A stretch of 55,685 nt of DNA from Bacteroides sp. (GCA_023665145.1 JAMPEM010000005.1:52190-107874), one strand, 5' to 3'; shown: positions 1 to 9,007, counted from the stretch's first letter. Program-made: numbers and translations. Notes: generated from the letters alone by a model not told the origin.

Positions 1-4
1 CTTC

Positions 5-47
5 ATAAAAAGCACCCCAAAAGTTTTTTGTCTAACTTTTGGGGTGC
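5..47 (-). terminator. Intrinsic terminator of ribE
   Basis: A perfect 14-bp inverted repeat (arms 12-25 and 34-47, GCACCCCAAAAGTT) encloses an 8-nt loop. Read on the minus strand the second arm is followed by a short T run, and the hairpin lies about 65 bp beyond the riboflavin synthase stop codon, so it fits a rho-independent terminator for that gene. Confidence 0.85.
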
Positions 48-112
48 AGTTCAAAATTCGACACACCCTCTTTTGATACCGACAACCCGGCTTGGAACCT
101 TACAGATTGCAA

Positions 113-718
113 CTAAGAAAGCTGAGTAATACGTGCAATATATTTACCTACAATATCAAACTCAAGATTGACCCGAGTTCCCGGCTCAATCCTGCAAAAA
201 TTCGTATTGTCATGCGTATACGGTATGATTGCCACCCTGAAAGAATCTTTCTCAGAATCGCACACTGTAAGGCTTACACCATTTACTGTTATCGAACCTT
301 TCTCTACAGTAACATACCCTTTACGGGCAAGCATCGGGTTAAACTCATATTTGAAAGTATAATACCAACTTCCATCTGCCTCCTGCAAATCCGTACACAT
401 CGCCGTGCAATCCACATGACCCTGCACTATATGGCCATCAAGACGCCCACCTATCTTCATGGATCTCTCAAGGTTGACAAGATCACCTACCTTCAGATCT
501 CCAAGATTTGAACGCTCCAATGTCTCCTTAATAGCCGTAACTGTATAAGTACCGTCCCCCGGCAATGAAACAACTGTCAAACATACACCATTATGAGCTA
601 CCGACTGGTCAATACGTAGCTCATCAGCAAACGGACATCTAAGCGTCAAATGAAGATTTCCCTCTTCCCTCTCAAGGCCGACAATCACTGCGGCTGTCTC
701 TACTATTCCTGAAAACAT
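113..718 (-). CDS. ribE: Riboflavin synthase, alpha subunit
   Basis: 201-residue protein that would convert two 6,7-dimethyl-8-ribityllumazine molecules into riboflavin and a pyrimidine (last step of riboflavin synthesis, cytoplasm). It has the family's typical start MFSGIVE and two lumazine-binding repeats: the first with SVAHNGVCLTV (residues 39-49), the second opening with GRLDGHIVQGHVD (91-103) and carrying KGSITVNGVSLTV (140-152). Length is normal for the family. It stands alone between its own promoter and terminator; no other rib gene is nearby. I checked upstream for an FMN riboswitch and saw none of its conserved blocks. Confidence 0.96.
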   Translation of the reverse strand: MFSGIVETAAVIVGLEREEGNLHLTLRCPFADELRIDQSVAHNGVCLTVVSLPGDGTYTVTAIKETLERSNLGDLKVGDLVNLERSMKIGGRLDGHIVQGHVDCTAMCTDLQEADGSWYYTFKYEFNPMLARKGYVTVEKGSITVNGVSLTVCDSEKDSFRVAIIPYTHDNTNFCRIEPGTRVNLEFDIVGKYIARITQLS

Positions 719-754
719 ATCCTATTGAATAAATATCGATTTCTAATTAAAGCA

Positions 755-762
755 CAAAATTA
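755..762 (-). promoter_or_regulatory. Putative -7 element of the ribE promoter
   Basis: TAATTTTG on the minus strand matches the Bacteroidetes -7 consensus TAnnTTTG, 36 bp upstream of the ribE start. No good -33 TTTG lies at the usual ~20-bp spacing, so this is weaker than the other promoters in the window. Confidence 0.5.
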
Positions 763-794
763 GCACTTTTTTCCGAAAAAAAAGACTCCACCAA

Positions 795-830
795 AGATAA
801 AAATATTCCCGCGAATCACATCACGGGAAT
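795..830 (-). terminator. Rho-independent terminator upstream of ribE
   Basis: Arms ATTCCCG (805-811 and 824-830 as reverse complements) flank a 12-nt loop. On the minus strand the hairpin is followed by ATTTTTATC. It lies upstream of the ribE promoter, so it would end a separate minus-strand transcript coming from the structured region 831-1007. Confidence 0.55.
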
Positions 831-1007
831 GATTGTCTTTTAATAATCGCTTGTCTTATATAAGACTTCCGGCTGACCGTTGTGCAAATGATACCGCCAT
901 CACAGCGTGGCCTCTCGCCATCGGGAACAACAATAAATCATCCTGACTGCATGTCGGTCATCCCTCTTTATTGTTAAACACTCCGGAGCAACCAAATGTT
1001 GACTCAC
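831..1007 (-). ncRNA. Candidate structured non-coding RNA (unidentified)
   Basis: The 470-bp gap between ribE and luxS has no credible ORF but many complementary segments: a 9-bp stem AACAATAAA/TTTATTGTT (929-937 with 967-975), TCCGG/CCGGA (868-872 with 983-987), two mutually exclusive GCCA/TGGC hairpins (896-911 or 908-920), TGACCG/CGGTCA (874-879 with 955-960) and a 14-bp palindrome GTCTTATATAAGAC (853-866). A minus-strand terminator follows at 795-830, which favours a ~200-nt minus-strand RNA, but the strand is not certain: two wobble pairs fit the plus strand better. Cobalamin, SAM, FMN, TPP, tmRNA, RNase P and SRP RNAs were considered and do not match. A 6S-like RNA remains possible. Confidence 0.35.
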
Positions 1008-1080
1008 ACCACGCAATATTATGCTACAACAAAACGTTAATCATTAAGATGTTTAAAATAAATGTAATGCATTGGGGCAT

Positions 1081-1088
1081 TATTTTTG
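1081..1088 (+). promoter_or_regulatory. Putative -7 element of the luxS promoter
   Basis: TATTTTTG matches TAnnTTTG and lies 100 bp upstream of the luxS start; no clear -33 box at the right distance. It would give a leader of roughly 95 nt. Confidence 0.4.
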
Positions 1089-1188
1089 AGGTAAATTCCA
1101 CTTACATACCATATTTCCTCTACAACATCTAACATTATCAAACAGCTTTACAGAATAATGTAATTAACACAATCCACTGACTAACATC

Positions 1189-1671
1189 ATGAAAAAGATT
1201 TCATCATTCACTATCAATCACGAATCACTCCTTCGCGGAATTTACGTATCACGCAAAGACACAACACCTTCCGGCGACATCATTACAACTTTCGACATCC
1301 GCCTTACTGAACCAAACCGCGAACCGGCCATCTCACCACAAATTCTTCATACTATTGAACACCTTGCCGCTACTTACCTAAGAAACGACAGCGAATGGTG
1401 CGACCGAATAGTCTATTGGGGACCTATGGGATGTTGCACAGGATCATACCTCCTACTCCAAGGAGACCACCAATCCGCTGACATCATTCCGCTTATGACA
1501 CGCATGTTCGAATTTATCACAAAATTCGAAGGAGACATCCCCGGCGCAACCGCAAGAGACTGCGGGAACTACACTTTCAATGACCTCGACGGTGCCAAAC
1601 AAACAGCTAAAAGATTCCTCGACCAAATCCTTTATAACATATCCGAAGAAAATATGAAATACCCCCTCTAA
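1189..1671 (+). CDS. luxS: S-ribosylhomocysteine lyase (LuxS)
   Basis: 160-residue metalloenzyme that cleaves S-ribosylhomocysteine to homocysteine and DPD, the precursor of autoinducer-2, as part of the activated methyl cycle. The zinc ligands are visible: H54 and H58 in HTIEH with E57 as general base, and C125 in TARDCGNY. The catalytic-cysteine region is GCC (81-83). Length is normal. No Pfs nucleosidase is adjacent. The gene converges on the TIM-barrel gene with only 10 bp between the stops. Expression from a promoter near 1081 is inferred. Confidence 0.97.
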   Translation: MKKISSFTINHESLLRGIYVSRKDTTPSGDIITTFDIRLTEPNREPAISPQILHTIEHLAATYLRNDSEWCDRIVYWGPMGCCTGSYLLLQGDHQSADIIPLMTRMFEFITKFEGDIPGATARDCGNYTFNDLDGAKQTAKRFLDQILYNISEENMKYPL

Positions 1672-1681
1672 AATTCCCCTA

Positions 1682-2365
1682 CTATCCCCCAATATGGGAT
1701 ATCACATTATCTATCTGTTCATCAATCTTATCACCAAAACGATGCTCAAAAAAAGCACTCCCTATGGTGAATGACCACGTCCCACTCTCCCTAACCTCAT
1801 CAAGCCGCTTATAACAATCCACACTCCCGGCTACACATACAGGTGCCTGGACCTCTTTTACAACCTCCTTTATCAACGAAACAGCATCTCCCTCATATCG
1901 ATACCCAAGCAAATCAATTCCATCGGCTCCACGACTTACAACCTCTTTTGCCTCCGATACAATCTCTTCAACCGTTCCCCTCAATACTGACGGCCTATCC
2001 TCTACTCGCCCAACGAACGGCATATACTTAATCCCACGCTCCCTGCAATACATCATGATTGACTCATAAAATTTTGACCCCATCATTATATCACATCCAC
2101 ACTCCGAAGCCATACGCGCTCCTGCCAATCCCCCCGCCTCATCATACGAAACAACCTCCAACACAGTCCTCTTACCATCCTTTCGCATCTGTGAATACAA
2201 CGCCTTCATCTCATCTAAAGGCAACTCCTCCTCCTTCATTCCCCAATACAACGCTCCGGATTTATTCCCCTCTGCATAAACATCTGCAGCATTTAACACG
2301 GTTCTGTCATTACGCGTCAACATCACTACCAGTGCCGGTGACGCCTGATTCTCTTCTTTTTTCAT
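1682..2365 (-). CDS. TIM-barrel protein of unknown substrate
   Basis: 227 residues with an alternating beta/alpha pattern of a (beta/alpha)8 barrel: strands such as ALVVMLTRND, TVLEVVSYD, CDIMMGSKF, IKYMPFVG, GIDLLGYR, PVCVAGSVD and a last strand SFTIGSAFFE, with Gly-rich turns (AGSVD near 175-180, IGSAFF near 200) where phosphate-binding barrels hold a phosphate. This resembles KDPG-aldolase-like or epimerase-like barrels, but I cannot name the substrate. It is a single gene with its own promoter (2384-2414), convergent with luxS. Confidence 0.7.
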   Translation of the reverse strand: MKKEENQASPALVVMLTRNDRTVLNAADVYAEGNKSGALYWGMKEEELPLDEMKALYSQMRKDGKRTVLEVVSYDEAGGLAGARMASECGCDIMMGSKFYESIMMYCRERGIKYMPFVGRVEDRPSVLRGTVEEIVSEAKEVVSRGADGIDLLGYRYEGDAVSLIKEVVKEVQAPVCVAGSVDCYKRLDEVRESGTWSFTIGSAFFEHRFGDKIDEQIDNVISHIGG

Positions 2366-2383
2366 GGTACTCTAATTTAGCTG

Positions 2384-2414
2384 CAAAATTACCCATTTTT
2401 CCCAACATATACAA
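2384..2414 (-). promoter_or_regulatory. Promoter of the TIM-barrel gene
   Basis: TTG (2412-2414) and TAATTTTG (2384-2391) on the minus strand, separated by 20 bp, match the Bacteroidetes -33/-7 promoter. The predicted leader is about 12 nt before the ATG at 2365. Confidence 0.65.
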
Positions 2415-2472
2415 CGTATCCGTACAATCCACCGAAAAAAAAACTTACTATTTCGGACAGATACTGAAAAAA

Positions 2473-2870
2473 TCGGCTCAGTTCGGACGGTTACAGACAA
2501 GTCGTTTATGACCCGACAGAACAACAAATAAACAATCTCTTACTTATAATTACACAAAAACCTCAGGCTTCAATCATGAGTTTTTTTTGATACATAACCA
2601 ATCGGCTAAGTTCAGATGGTTACAGACAAGTCGCTTATGACCCGACAAAACAAATAAACAATCTCTTACTTATAACTACACAAAAACTCAGTCTTCAATC
2701 ATGATTTTTTTTAATACATAACCAATCGGCTAAGTTCAGATGGTTACAGACAAGTCGCTTGTGACCCGACAAAACAAAAAACAATCTCCTACTTATAACT
2801 ACACAAAACTCAGGCTTCAACCCCTAGTTTTTTTGAGATAGAACCGGTCGGCTCAATTCGGACGGTTACG
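2473..2870. repeat. Tandem array, 3 full plus 1 partial copy of a ~125-bp unit
   Basis: The block starting TCGGCTCAGTTCGGACGGTTAC recurs at 2473, 2602, 2726 and 2848 (periods 129, 124 and 122 bp); the fourth copy is only the first ~23 bp. Each full unit carries a GTCG...CGAC hairpin and, near its end, a short stem flanked by A and T runs (for example around 2567-2590) that resembles a bidirectional terminator. No ORF spans the array. It fills most of the 590-bp gap between rplQ and the TIM-barrel gene. Confidence 0.9.
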
Positions 2871-2904
2871 TTACTAACGATTATACCATGTCGGCAAACA
2901 ACAC

Positions 2905-2934
2905 TGCAGCCGGGGGCAAATACCCTCGGCTGCA
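2905..2934 (-). terminator. Hairpin ending the alpha operon
   Basis: TGCAGCCG (2905-2912) pairs with CGGCTGCA (2927-2934), extended by GGG/CCC across one mismatch, 20 bp beyond the rplQ stop. The T content after it on the minus strand is modest, so it may act with the repeat hairpins behind it. Confidence 0.6.
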
Positions 2935-2954
2935 TATCATTAGCAAAATTAAAA

Positions 2955-3434
2955 TTATTCTTCTGCCTTCTTCTCATCTGCAGGAGCTGCCTCAGCTGCA
3001 GGTTCTGCAGCCTTCTTACGACGTGAACGACGAGTAGTCTTACCTTTCTTCTCGGTATGTCCACTGAGCATGTTCTCGTTAAAGTCTACAAGCTCAATAA
3101 AACACATTTCCGCATTGTCACCAAGACGATGACCGGTTTTCAAGATTCGGGTATAACCCCCGGGACGGTCACCGACCTTCTCTGCTACAGGACCGAACAA
3201 CTCCTTCACAGCTTCCTTGCTTTGAAGATAGCTGAACACAAGACGACGATTCTGCATATCGTCCTTCTTTGCTCTTGTAATCAACGGCTCTGCATACATG
3301 CGGAGCGCTTTTGCCTTGGCAAGTGTTGTTGTTATACGCTTGTGAAGTATCAATGAGATGCACTGATTCATCAACAATGCCTCACGATGCGCCTTCTTGC
3401 GTCCAAGGTGATTGAATTTCTTATTATGTCTCAT
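2955..3434 (-). CDS. rplQ: 50S ribosomal protein L17
   Basis: 159 residues; the N-terminal ~115 match the bacterial L17 core ([23 protein letters not shown], then a basic helix and GGYTRI). The last ~40 residues are a Lys/Glu/Ala-rich tail ([18 protein letters not shown]...) longer than in E. coli L17, a low-complexity extension common in this phylum. Last gene of the alpha operon, 2 bp after rpoA. Confidence 0.97.
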   Translation of the reverse strand: MRHNKKFNHLGRKKAHREALLMNQCISLILHKRITTTLAKAKALRMYAEPLITRAKKDDMQNRRLVFSYLQSKEAVKELFGPVAEKVGDRPGGYTRILKTGHRLGDNAEMCFIELVDFNENMLSGHTEKKGKTTRRSRRKKAAEPAAEAAPADEKKAEE

Positions 3435-3436
3435 CT

Positions 3437-4435
3437 TTAATCTTTGTCTAATTTATACCGTGATATATCCATCCCGAATGAAAGATTGTTACGACTCAGT
3501 ATATCCTCAAGCTCAGTCAACGACTTGCGACCAAAATTGCGGAACCTCAACAAATCATTCTTATTGAACGCCACAAGCTCACCGAGTGTCTCGACTTCCG
3601 CACTCTTCAAGCAATTCAACGCTCTTACAGTCAAGCCCATGTCGCTCAATTTTGTCTTTAAAAGTTGACGCATGTGCAATACTTCTTCATCAAATTCCTC
3701 TACCTCTGACTCCGATTGCTCCTCCTGAGTAATCTTGTCATCCGAGAACATGACGAAATGCTGTATAAGAATCTTAGCCGCATCCTTTAAAGCATCCTTC
3801 GGATTAATAGAACCATCCGTAGTAACCTCAATGGTCAATTTCTCATAGTCAGTCTTCTGCTCTACTCGGAAATTGTCTACTGAATACTTGACATTCTTTA
3901 TCGGTGTATAGATAGAGTCAATCGCAATCACATTCGGATCTGAGCTCCCCATAATCTCGCGATTCTCATCGGCAGATACCCATCCACGCCCGTGATTCAA
4001 CGTATACTCTATATGGAAACTTGAATTACTATCCAAATGACAAATTACAAGCTCCGGATTCAATACCTTGAAACCCGAAAGTGATTTACCCAGATCGCCA
4101 GCCGTGAACACTTCCGTCCCCGATACATTTACATCCGCTTTCTCTCCATCCGTGTCTTCGGTTATACGCTTAAACCTTACCTGCTTTAAATTCAGAATGA
4201 TATTTGTCACATCCTCCTTTACTCCGGGTATTGTATCAAGCTCATGAGATACACCGTCGATCTTGATGCTGTTGATCGCGTAGCCGCTTAACGACGATAG
4301 TAATATGCGACGCAATGCGTTCCCTACTGTCTGGCCATAGCCCGGCTCCAACGGACGAAACTCGAATTTGCCGAACTTCTGATCCGACTCCAGCATAATC
4401 ACCTTGTCGGGCTTTTGAAATGCTAATATTGGCAT
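3437..4435 (-). CDS. rpoA: DNA-directed RNA polymerase, alpha subunit
   Basis: 332-residue alpha subunit. The N-terminal dimerisation domain is recognised by [20 protein letters not shown] (residues ~32-51). An acidic linker ([14 protein letters not shown]) leads to the C-terminal domain with [18 protein letters not shown] and [13 protein letters not shown], the DNA- and UP-element-contacting helices. It lies between rpsD and rplQ as in most bacteria, co-transcribed with the ribosomal proteins. Confidence 0.98.
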   Translation of the reverse strand: MPILAFQKPDKVIMLESDQKFGKFEFRPLEPGYGQTVGNALRRILLSSLSGYAINSIKIDGVSHELDTIPGVKEDVTNIILNLKQVRFKRITEDTDGEKADVNVSGTEVFTAGDLGKSLSGFKVLNPELVICHLDSNSSFHIEYTLNHGRGWVSADENREIMGSSDPNVIAIDSIYTPIKNVKYSVDNFRVEQKTDYEKLTIEVTTDGSINPKDALKDAAKILIQHFVMFSDDKITQEEQSESEVEEFDEEVLHMRQLLKTKLSDMGLTVRALNCLKSAEVETLGELVAFNKNDLLRFRNFGRKSLTELEDILSRNNLSFGMDISRYKLDKD

Positions 4436-4470
4436 GGGTATTATCTTCTTTTTTTACTATATTGACTCTA

Positions 4471-5076
4471 TTACTTGGAGTATAGCTCGACGATCAGCTG
4501 CTCCTTGATGTTCTCCGGAATGTCTGCACGTACAGGGACATGTAAAAATTTACCTCCCTTTACGCTCTCGTCCCATTCAATCCACGGATACTTGCTATGA
4601 TTGAAGCCTGCAAGACAGTCACTTATAACCTCTAATGACTTCGACTTCTCTCTTACTCCAACTACATCTCCGGGCTTAACCTGATACGATGCGATATTCA
4701 CTACTCCTCCATTGACCGTGATATGCTTGTGAAGCACCAACTGGCGCGCAGCCGGACGGCTCGGGGCTAAACCAAGACGATATACTACATTGTCAAGACG
4801 GCTCTCAAGCAACTGCAGCAATACCTCACCGGTAATACCCTTTGTGCGGGCTGCCTTCTCAAACAAATTGCGGAACTGACGCTCAAGAACTCCGTATGTA
4901 TATTTTGCTTTCTGCTTCTCGCGCAGCTGCATTCCATACTCAGATGTCTTGCGACGTCGGCTGTTGCCATGCTGTCCCGGCGGATAATTCTTCTTTGCCA
5001 GTACCTTATCCTCTCCAAATATCGGTTCGCCAAACTTACGGGCGATTTTTGTCTTTGGACCTGTGTATCTTGCCAT
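4471..5076 (-). CDS. rpsD: 30S ribosomal protein S4
   Basis: 201 residues; primary 16S rRNA binder. The start [19 protein letters not shown] and the S4 RNA-binding motif ([34 protein letters not shown], residues ~93-128) are clear. No zinc-binding cysteines are present at the N-terminus (the cysteine-free form). A 141-bp gap separates it from rpsK and holds a leader hairpin, a possible S4 autoregulatory site. Confidence 0.98.
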   Translation of the reverse strand: MARYTGPKTKIARKFGEPIFGEDKVLAKKNYPPGQHGNSRRRKTSEYGMQLREKQKAKYTYGVLERQFRNLFEKAARTKGITGEVLLQLLESRLDNVVYRLGLAPSRPAARQLVLHKHITVNGGVVNIASYQVKPGDVVGVREKSKSLEVISDCLAGFNHSKYPWIEWDESVKGGKFLHVPVRADIPENIKEQLIVELYSK

Positions 5077-5100
5077 TTCTTTTCTTCTTAATTTGCGGAA

Positions 5101-5137
5101 CTCGACTCAATGCCTTAGCGCAGCCGCGACTGTCGAG
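5101..5137 (-). promoter_or_regulatory. Leader hairpin upstream of rpsD
   Basis: CTCGAC (5101-5106) pairs with GTCGAG (5132-5137) 25 bp before the rpsD start, in the only sizeable gap of the alpha-operon part. S4 represses its own operon in several bacteria by binding a leader structure; whether this hairpin does so here is inference. Confidence 0.35.
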
Positions 5138-5217
5138 AGAAAAGCTTACCTTTGACAGCCTTTCGCATTCAGCATCTCATTCTTGTCCCATTCTTCTTTC
5201 TTTTTCCTCCGTCCCCT

Positions 5218-5607
5218 TTATACTCTTCTGCGTTTCGGAGGACGACAACCATTATGAGGAAGCGGAGTAACATCTACTATCTCTACTACCTCGATGCCGG
5301 CACCATGCACCGTGCGAATTGCACTCTCACGTCCGTTGCCCGGTCCCTTTACATACGCCTTTACTTTACGCAAGCCAAGATCGTATGCAACCTTTGCACA
5401 ATCCTGCGCTGCCATCTGTGCTGCGTATGGGGTATTCTTCTTCGAGCCTCTAAAGCCCATCTTACCGGCACTTGACCAGCTGATCACTTGACCCTCGCTG
5501 TTCGCTAAGCACACGATAATGTTGTTGAAAGATGAGTGAACGTGAAGTTGACCCATTGCATCAACCTTAACGTTTCTCTTCTTTGCTGCGACTGTCTTCT
5601 TTGCCAT
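5218..5607 (-). CDS. rpsK: 30S ribosomal protein S11
   Basis: 129 residues. The conserved core [36 protein letters not shown] and the C-terminal [18 protein letters not shown] signature identify S11, a platform protein of the small subunit. Follows rpsM by 9 bp. Confidence 0.98.
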   Translation of the reverse strand: MAKKTVAAKKRNVKVDAMGQLHVHSSFNNIIVCLANSEGQVISWSSAGKMGFRGSKKNTPYAAQMAAQDCAKVAYDLGLRKVKAYVKGPGNGRESAIRTVHGAGIEVVEIVDVTPLPHNGCRPPKRRRV

Positions 5608-5616
5608 ACTTTATTT

Positions 5617-5997
5617 TTATTTAGTAGCTTTCTTCTTATTTGCAACTGTCTTCTTACGACCCTTGCGTGTGCGGGCATTATTCTTCGTGCTCTGTCCTCT
5701 TACAGGAAGTCCGATACGATGACGAATTCCTCTGTAACAGCCGATATCCATCAACCTCTTGATGTTCAGCTGAATCTCACTGCGAAGATCACCCTCCACT
5801 TTATAACCTGATTGAATCACCTCACGAACGGCTGCCGCCTGATCGTCTGTCCAATCCTTTACCTTAATGTCGCGGTCTACTCCCGCTTTTTCCAATATTG
5901 TCTTTGCGGCGCTGCGACCTATGCCGTAGATGTATGTCAAGGATATCTCCCCACGCTTGTTCTGCGGTAGGTCTACGCCGACGATTCTTACTGCCAT
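5617..5997 (-). CDS. rpsM: 30S ribosomal protein S13
   Basis: 126 residues; head protein contacting the P-site t[30 protein letters not shown] at the start, the helix-hairpin-helix region [19 protein letters not shown], and the basic tail [19 protein letters not shown] are typical. Located 30 bp after rpmJ. Confidence 0.98.
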   Translation of the reverse strand: MAVRIVGVDLPQNKRGEISLTYIYGIGRSAAKTILEKAGVDRDIKVKDWTDDQAAAVREVIQSGYKVEGDLRSEIQLNIKRLMDIGCYRGIRHRIGLPVRGQSTKNNARTRKGRKKTVANKKKATK

Positions 5998-6027
5998 ATT
6001 CTATTCTGATTTTAGCAAGACCAAAGA

Positions 6028-6144
6028 TTAGCCCTGACGTGTTTTAAATTTCGGATTCTTTTTGTTGATAACGTAAAGTCTGCCTTTACGACGCACTATC
6101 TTGCTGTCCGCCGTACGCTTCTTTAACGATGCTCTTACTTTCAT
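6028..6144 (-). CDS. rpmJ: 50S ribosomal protein L36
   Basis: A 38-codon gene found by translating the infA-rpsM gap: [18 protein letters not shown] at the start and [13 protein letters not shown] at the end. It matches L36 but lacks all zinc-binding cysteines, i.e. the C-minus form. The position between infA and rpsM is the usual one. Confidence 0.95.
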   Translation of the reverse strand: MKVRASLKKRTADSKIVRRKGRLYVINKKNPKFKTRQG

Positions 6145-6162
6145 ATGTCTTGTCTATTTTTT

Positions 6163-6381
6163 TTATTTATATCTGAAGGAGATTCGACCTTTGCTCAGAT
6201 CATAAGGTGACATCTCTACTCTCACCTTGTCCCCGGGCAGGATCTTGATATAGTGCATTCTCATCTTTCCTGAGATATGCGCTGTTATTTCATGCCCATT
6301 CTCAAGCTCTACCTTGAACATCGCATTGCTCAAAGCCTCAAGAATTACACCATCTATTTCTATTGCTGCTTGTTTAGCCAT
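6163..6381 (-). CDS. infA: Translation initiation factor IF-1
   Basis: 72 residues, a single OB-fold: [67 protein letters not shown] is split across the five strands. It binds the A site of 30S subunits during initiation. Between map and rpmJ. Confidence 0.98.
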   Translation of the reverse strand: MAKQAAIEIDGVILEALSNAMFKVELENGHEITAHISGKMRMHYIKILPGDKVRVEMSPYDLSKGRISFRYK

Positions 6382-6420
6382 CTTCTCTGTCGTTTATGCG
6401 TTCCCGATTTGACTTGACAC

Positions 6421-7203
6421 TCAGTTCTTTGCGGAATCAAGCGCATCCTCAATATACCTAAAAGTTGTCAATATCTCCGGCTCTTCTCCATTAATCAAAA
6501 TCGTATGCTCAAAATGTGCCGACGGCTTTCTGTCTTTGGTACGACACTGCCAGCCGTCACGTTCTATGACAATATTTTTGCTGCCTAAATTTATCATCGG
6601 CTCAATAGCTATGCACATACCGTCTCTTAATAACGGCCCTATGCCCCGCCTGCCATAATTAGGCACCTCCGGATCCTCATGCATTGACCTCCCTATGCCA
6701 TGCCCACACATCTCGCGAACGACACTGTAATTGTGTCGTTCACAATATGTCTGTACGGCATTGGATATATCACCTATTCTTTTGCCGGCCTTGGCAGCTG
6801 CTATACCTTTATATAGAGATTCTTTAGTAGTCTCCAAAAGTGCCATTACTTTCGGATCAATTTCCCCTACTGCAAACGTATAGCAACTATCGCCATTATA
6901 TCCATTAAGTTCGGCTACACAATCAGTCCCGATTATGTCACCCTCTTCGAGCACTCGATCCGACGGAAATCCATGCACTACGGTCTCATTAACTTCAATG
7001 CACAGAGTCCCCGGAAATCCTTGATACCCTAAACAAGCCGGTGTCCCTCCATTATCTAAAATGTATTCGCGGGCTATTGTATCAAGATGCTTGGTCGTGA
7101 CACCGGGTCTTACCCATTTTGCCACCTCTCCCAATGTACGGCTCACTAAATCGCAAGCTGCACGCATCTTTTCAATCTCTTCGGCTGTCTTCAGGTATAT
7201 CAT
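6421..7203 (-). CDS. map: Methionine aminopeptidase, type I
   Basis: 260 residues; removes the initiator methionine from nascent proteins. Metal ligands of the pita-bread fold are visible: D in GDIIGTDC, D in NGYNGDSCYTF, H in MCGHGIGRSMHEDP, E in MCIAIEPMI and E in HFEHTILI. H in ETVVHGFPSD is the substrate-side histidine. Placement directly after secY is common in this operon. Confidence 0.97.
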   Translation of the reverse strand: MIYLKTAEEIEKMRAACDLVSRTLGEVAKWVRPGVTTKHLDTIAREYILDNGGTPACLGYQGFPGTLCIEVNETVVHGFPSDRVLEEGDIIGTDCVAELNGYNGDSCYTFAVGEIDPKVMALLETTKESLYKGIAAAKAGKRIGDISNAVQTYCERHNYSVVREMCGHGIGRSMHEDPEVPNYGRRGIGPLLRDGMCIAIEPMINLGSKNIVIERDGWQCRTKDRKPSAHFEHTILINGEEPEILTTFRYIEDALDSAKN

Positions 7204-7215
7204 TGTGTCTATCTT

Positions 7216-8553
7216 TTAGAACGCTCCGTTACCTGTGGTACGACCTTTGATTCTGCCGTCTTTCATCAAGCCGTCATAATGACGCATCAACAGATGACCT
7301 TCAATGATACGAAGTGTATCAAGAATCACACCAACCAAAATCAGCAGAGACGTGCCGCCGAAGAAGCTTGCAAAGCTTCGATTAAGACCACACACTGTAG
7401 CAATTGCCGGAAGTATGGCAACGACACCGAGGAAGATTGACCCCGGAAGTGTGATGCGGCTCATGATTGAATCAAGATACTCTATGGTCGGTTTGCCCGG
7501 TTTTACTCCGGGAATAAATCCGTTGTTACGCTTCATATCTTCCGCCATCTGTGCAGGACGCACCGTTATGGCGGTATAGAAATAAGTGAAGGCCACAATC
7601 ATGATGAAATAGACAATATTGTATGTCCATCCATACATGTCGGTCATCGCACCGAAAAATCCTCCCTGTCGGGTGGTGAATCCGGCTAATGTCACAGGTA
7701 TGAACATGATGGCCTGAGCAAAGATGATAGGCATCACACCTGCTGCGTTGACTTTTAAAGGTATGTATTGACGGGCACCACCGTATTGACGGTTGCCAAC
7801 GATTCTTTTGGCATATTGCACAGGCACTTTACGTGTACCTTGCACCAAAAGGACAGCACCGGCAATAACTGCAAGCAGAATTACAATCTCCACAAGGAAG
7901 ATTACAAGTCCTCCACCTGCAGAGTTCATCAAACGTCCGGTGAATTCCTGAATGAAAGCCTCCGGAAGACGTGCGATGATACCGATAAGGATAATGAAGG
8001 AGATACCATTGCCAATACCTTTCTGGTCAATTCTCTCTCCGAGCCACATGATAAACATTGACCCGGCTGCAAGTACTATGGTCATGAACACGACGGTCCA
8101 GAATCCCATCTCGACATGGCCACCGGCAGCTGCAACCTGATATTTGAGGTTCATCAAATATGCCGGACCCTGGAGCACCAGAATCAGAACTGTCAGGTAG
8201 CGGGTGTATTGGTTAAGTTTCATCCTTCCGCTCTCCCCTTCACGCTGCATCTTCTGAAATGAAGGAAGCACCATACCGAGAAGCTGTATTACAATCGATG
8301 CCGTAATATATGGCATGATTCCAAGTGCGAAAATGGACGCCTGTGAGAATGCACCTCCTGAAAACATATCAAGAAGCTGCATCAAGCCGTCGGATGTGAA
8401 ATTCTTTAACGCCAGAAGTTCGTCGGGATTAATGCCCGGCAGAACTACGTAGCATCCGAAACGGTAGATGATTACAAGCAAAAGGGTAATACCGATTCGC
8501 TTTCGTAAATCCTCTACGCTCCAGATATTTTTGATCGTCTGTGTAAATCCCAT
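7216..8553 (-). CDS. secY: Protein translocase subunit SecY
   Basis: 445-residue channel subunit of the Sec translocon with ten predicted hydrophobic segments. The first (LRKRIGITLLLVIIYRFGCYVVLPGI), the plug region and ITASIVIQLLGMVLPSFQKMQREGESGRMKLNQYTR are characteristic, as is the cytoplasmic loop ARQYIPLKVNAAGVMPIIFAQ. 8 bp after rplO. Confidence 0.98.
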   Translation of the reverse strand: MGFTQTIKNIWSVEDLRKRIGITLLLVIIYRFGCYVVLPGINPDELLALKNFTSDGLMQLLDMFSGGAFSQASIFALGIMPYITASIVIQLLGMVLPSFQKMQREGESGRMKLNQYTRYLTVLILVLQGPAYLMNLKYQVAAAGGHVEMGFWTVVFMTIVLAAGSMFIMWLGERIDQKGIGNGISFIILIGIIARLPEAFIQEFTGRLMNSAGGGLVIFLVEIVILLAVIAGAVLLVQGTRKVPVQYAKRIVGNRQYGGARQYIPLKVNAAGVMPIIFAQAIMFIPVTLAGFTTRQGGFFGAMTDMYGWTYNIVYFIMIVAFTYFYTAITVRPAQMAEDMKRNNGFIPGVKPGKPTIEYLDSIMSRITLPGSIFLGVVAILPAIATVCGLNRSFASFFGGTSLLILVGVILDTLRIIEGHLLMRHYDGLMKDGRIKGRTTGNGAF

Positions 8554-8560
8554 TTCTTAC

Positions 8561-9007
8561 TTACTTTTTAACTACGCTGCCACCTGCAGCTACTATAGCC
8601 TCTTCAGCTTTCTTTGAATAGGCGTCGGCTTCTACCTCGATAGCCTTGGTCAGTGAGCCGTTGCCCAGGATCTTTACAAGACATTTCTTAGGCACAAGTC
8701 CTGCTTCGCGAAGCTCTGCAACGCTGATGCGGCTGAGCTCTTTTGCTGCGGCAAGAGCCTCGAGTGTGTCAAGGTTGACTGCCTTATACTCCACTCTATT
8801 GATATTCTTGAATCCGAATTTGGGGACACGACGTTGCAAAGGCATCTGTCCACCCTCGAATCCTATCTTGTGCTTATAACCACTGCGTGACTTTGCTCCT
8901 TTGTGTCCGCGTGTTGAAGTGCCACCATATCCGCTGCCGGGTCCGCGCCCGATACGCTTATTGGACTTGTTGCTTCCCGCTGCGGGCTTCAAATTATGTA
9001 GTTCCAT
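8561..9007 (-). CDS. rplO: 50S ribosomal protein L15
   Basis: 148 residues. The glycine-rich start (KRIGRGPGSGYGGTSTRGHKGAKSRSG) and EGGQMPLQRRVPKFGF, both inserted deep in 23S rRNA, identify L15. Part of the spc segment between rpmD and secY. Confidence 0.97.
   Translation of the reverse strand: MELHNLKPAAGSNKSNKRIGRGPGSGYGGTSTRGHKGAKSRSGYKHKIGFEGGQMPLQRRVPKFGFKNINRVEYKAVNLDTLEALAAAKELSRISVAELREAGLVPKKCLVKILGNGSLTKAIEVEADAYSKKAEEAIVAAGGSVVKK

Noticed and set aside
853..866. 14-bp palindrome GTCTTATATAAGAC as a separate operator
   Set aside because: It lies in the candidate structured RNA and has no promoter next to it, so a separate operator call is not supported.
831..1007. Riboswitch of FMN, SAM, cobalamin or TPP type upstream of ribE or luxS
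   Set aside because: None of the conserved sequence blocks of these classes is present on either strand; only generic stems are seen.
2059..2511. 150-residue plus-strand ORF opposite the TIM-barrel gene
   Set aside because: Proline/histidine-rich low-complexity translation, antisense to a real gene and its promoter.
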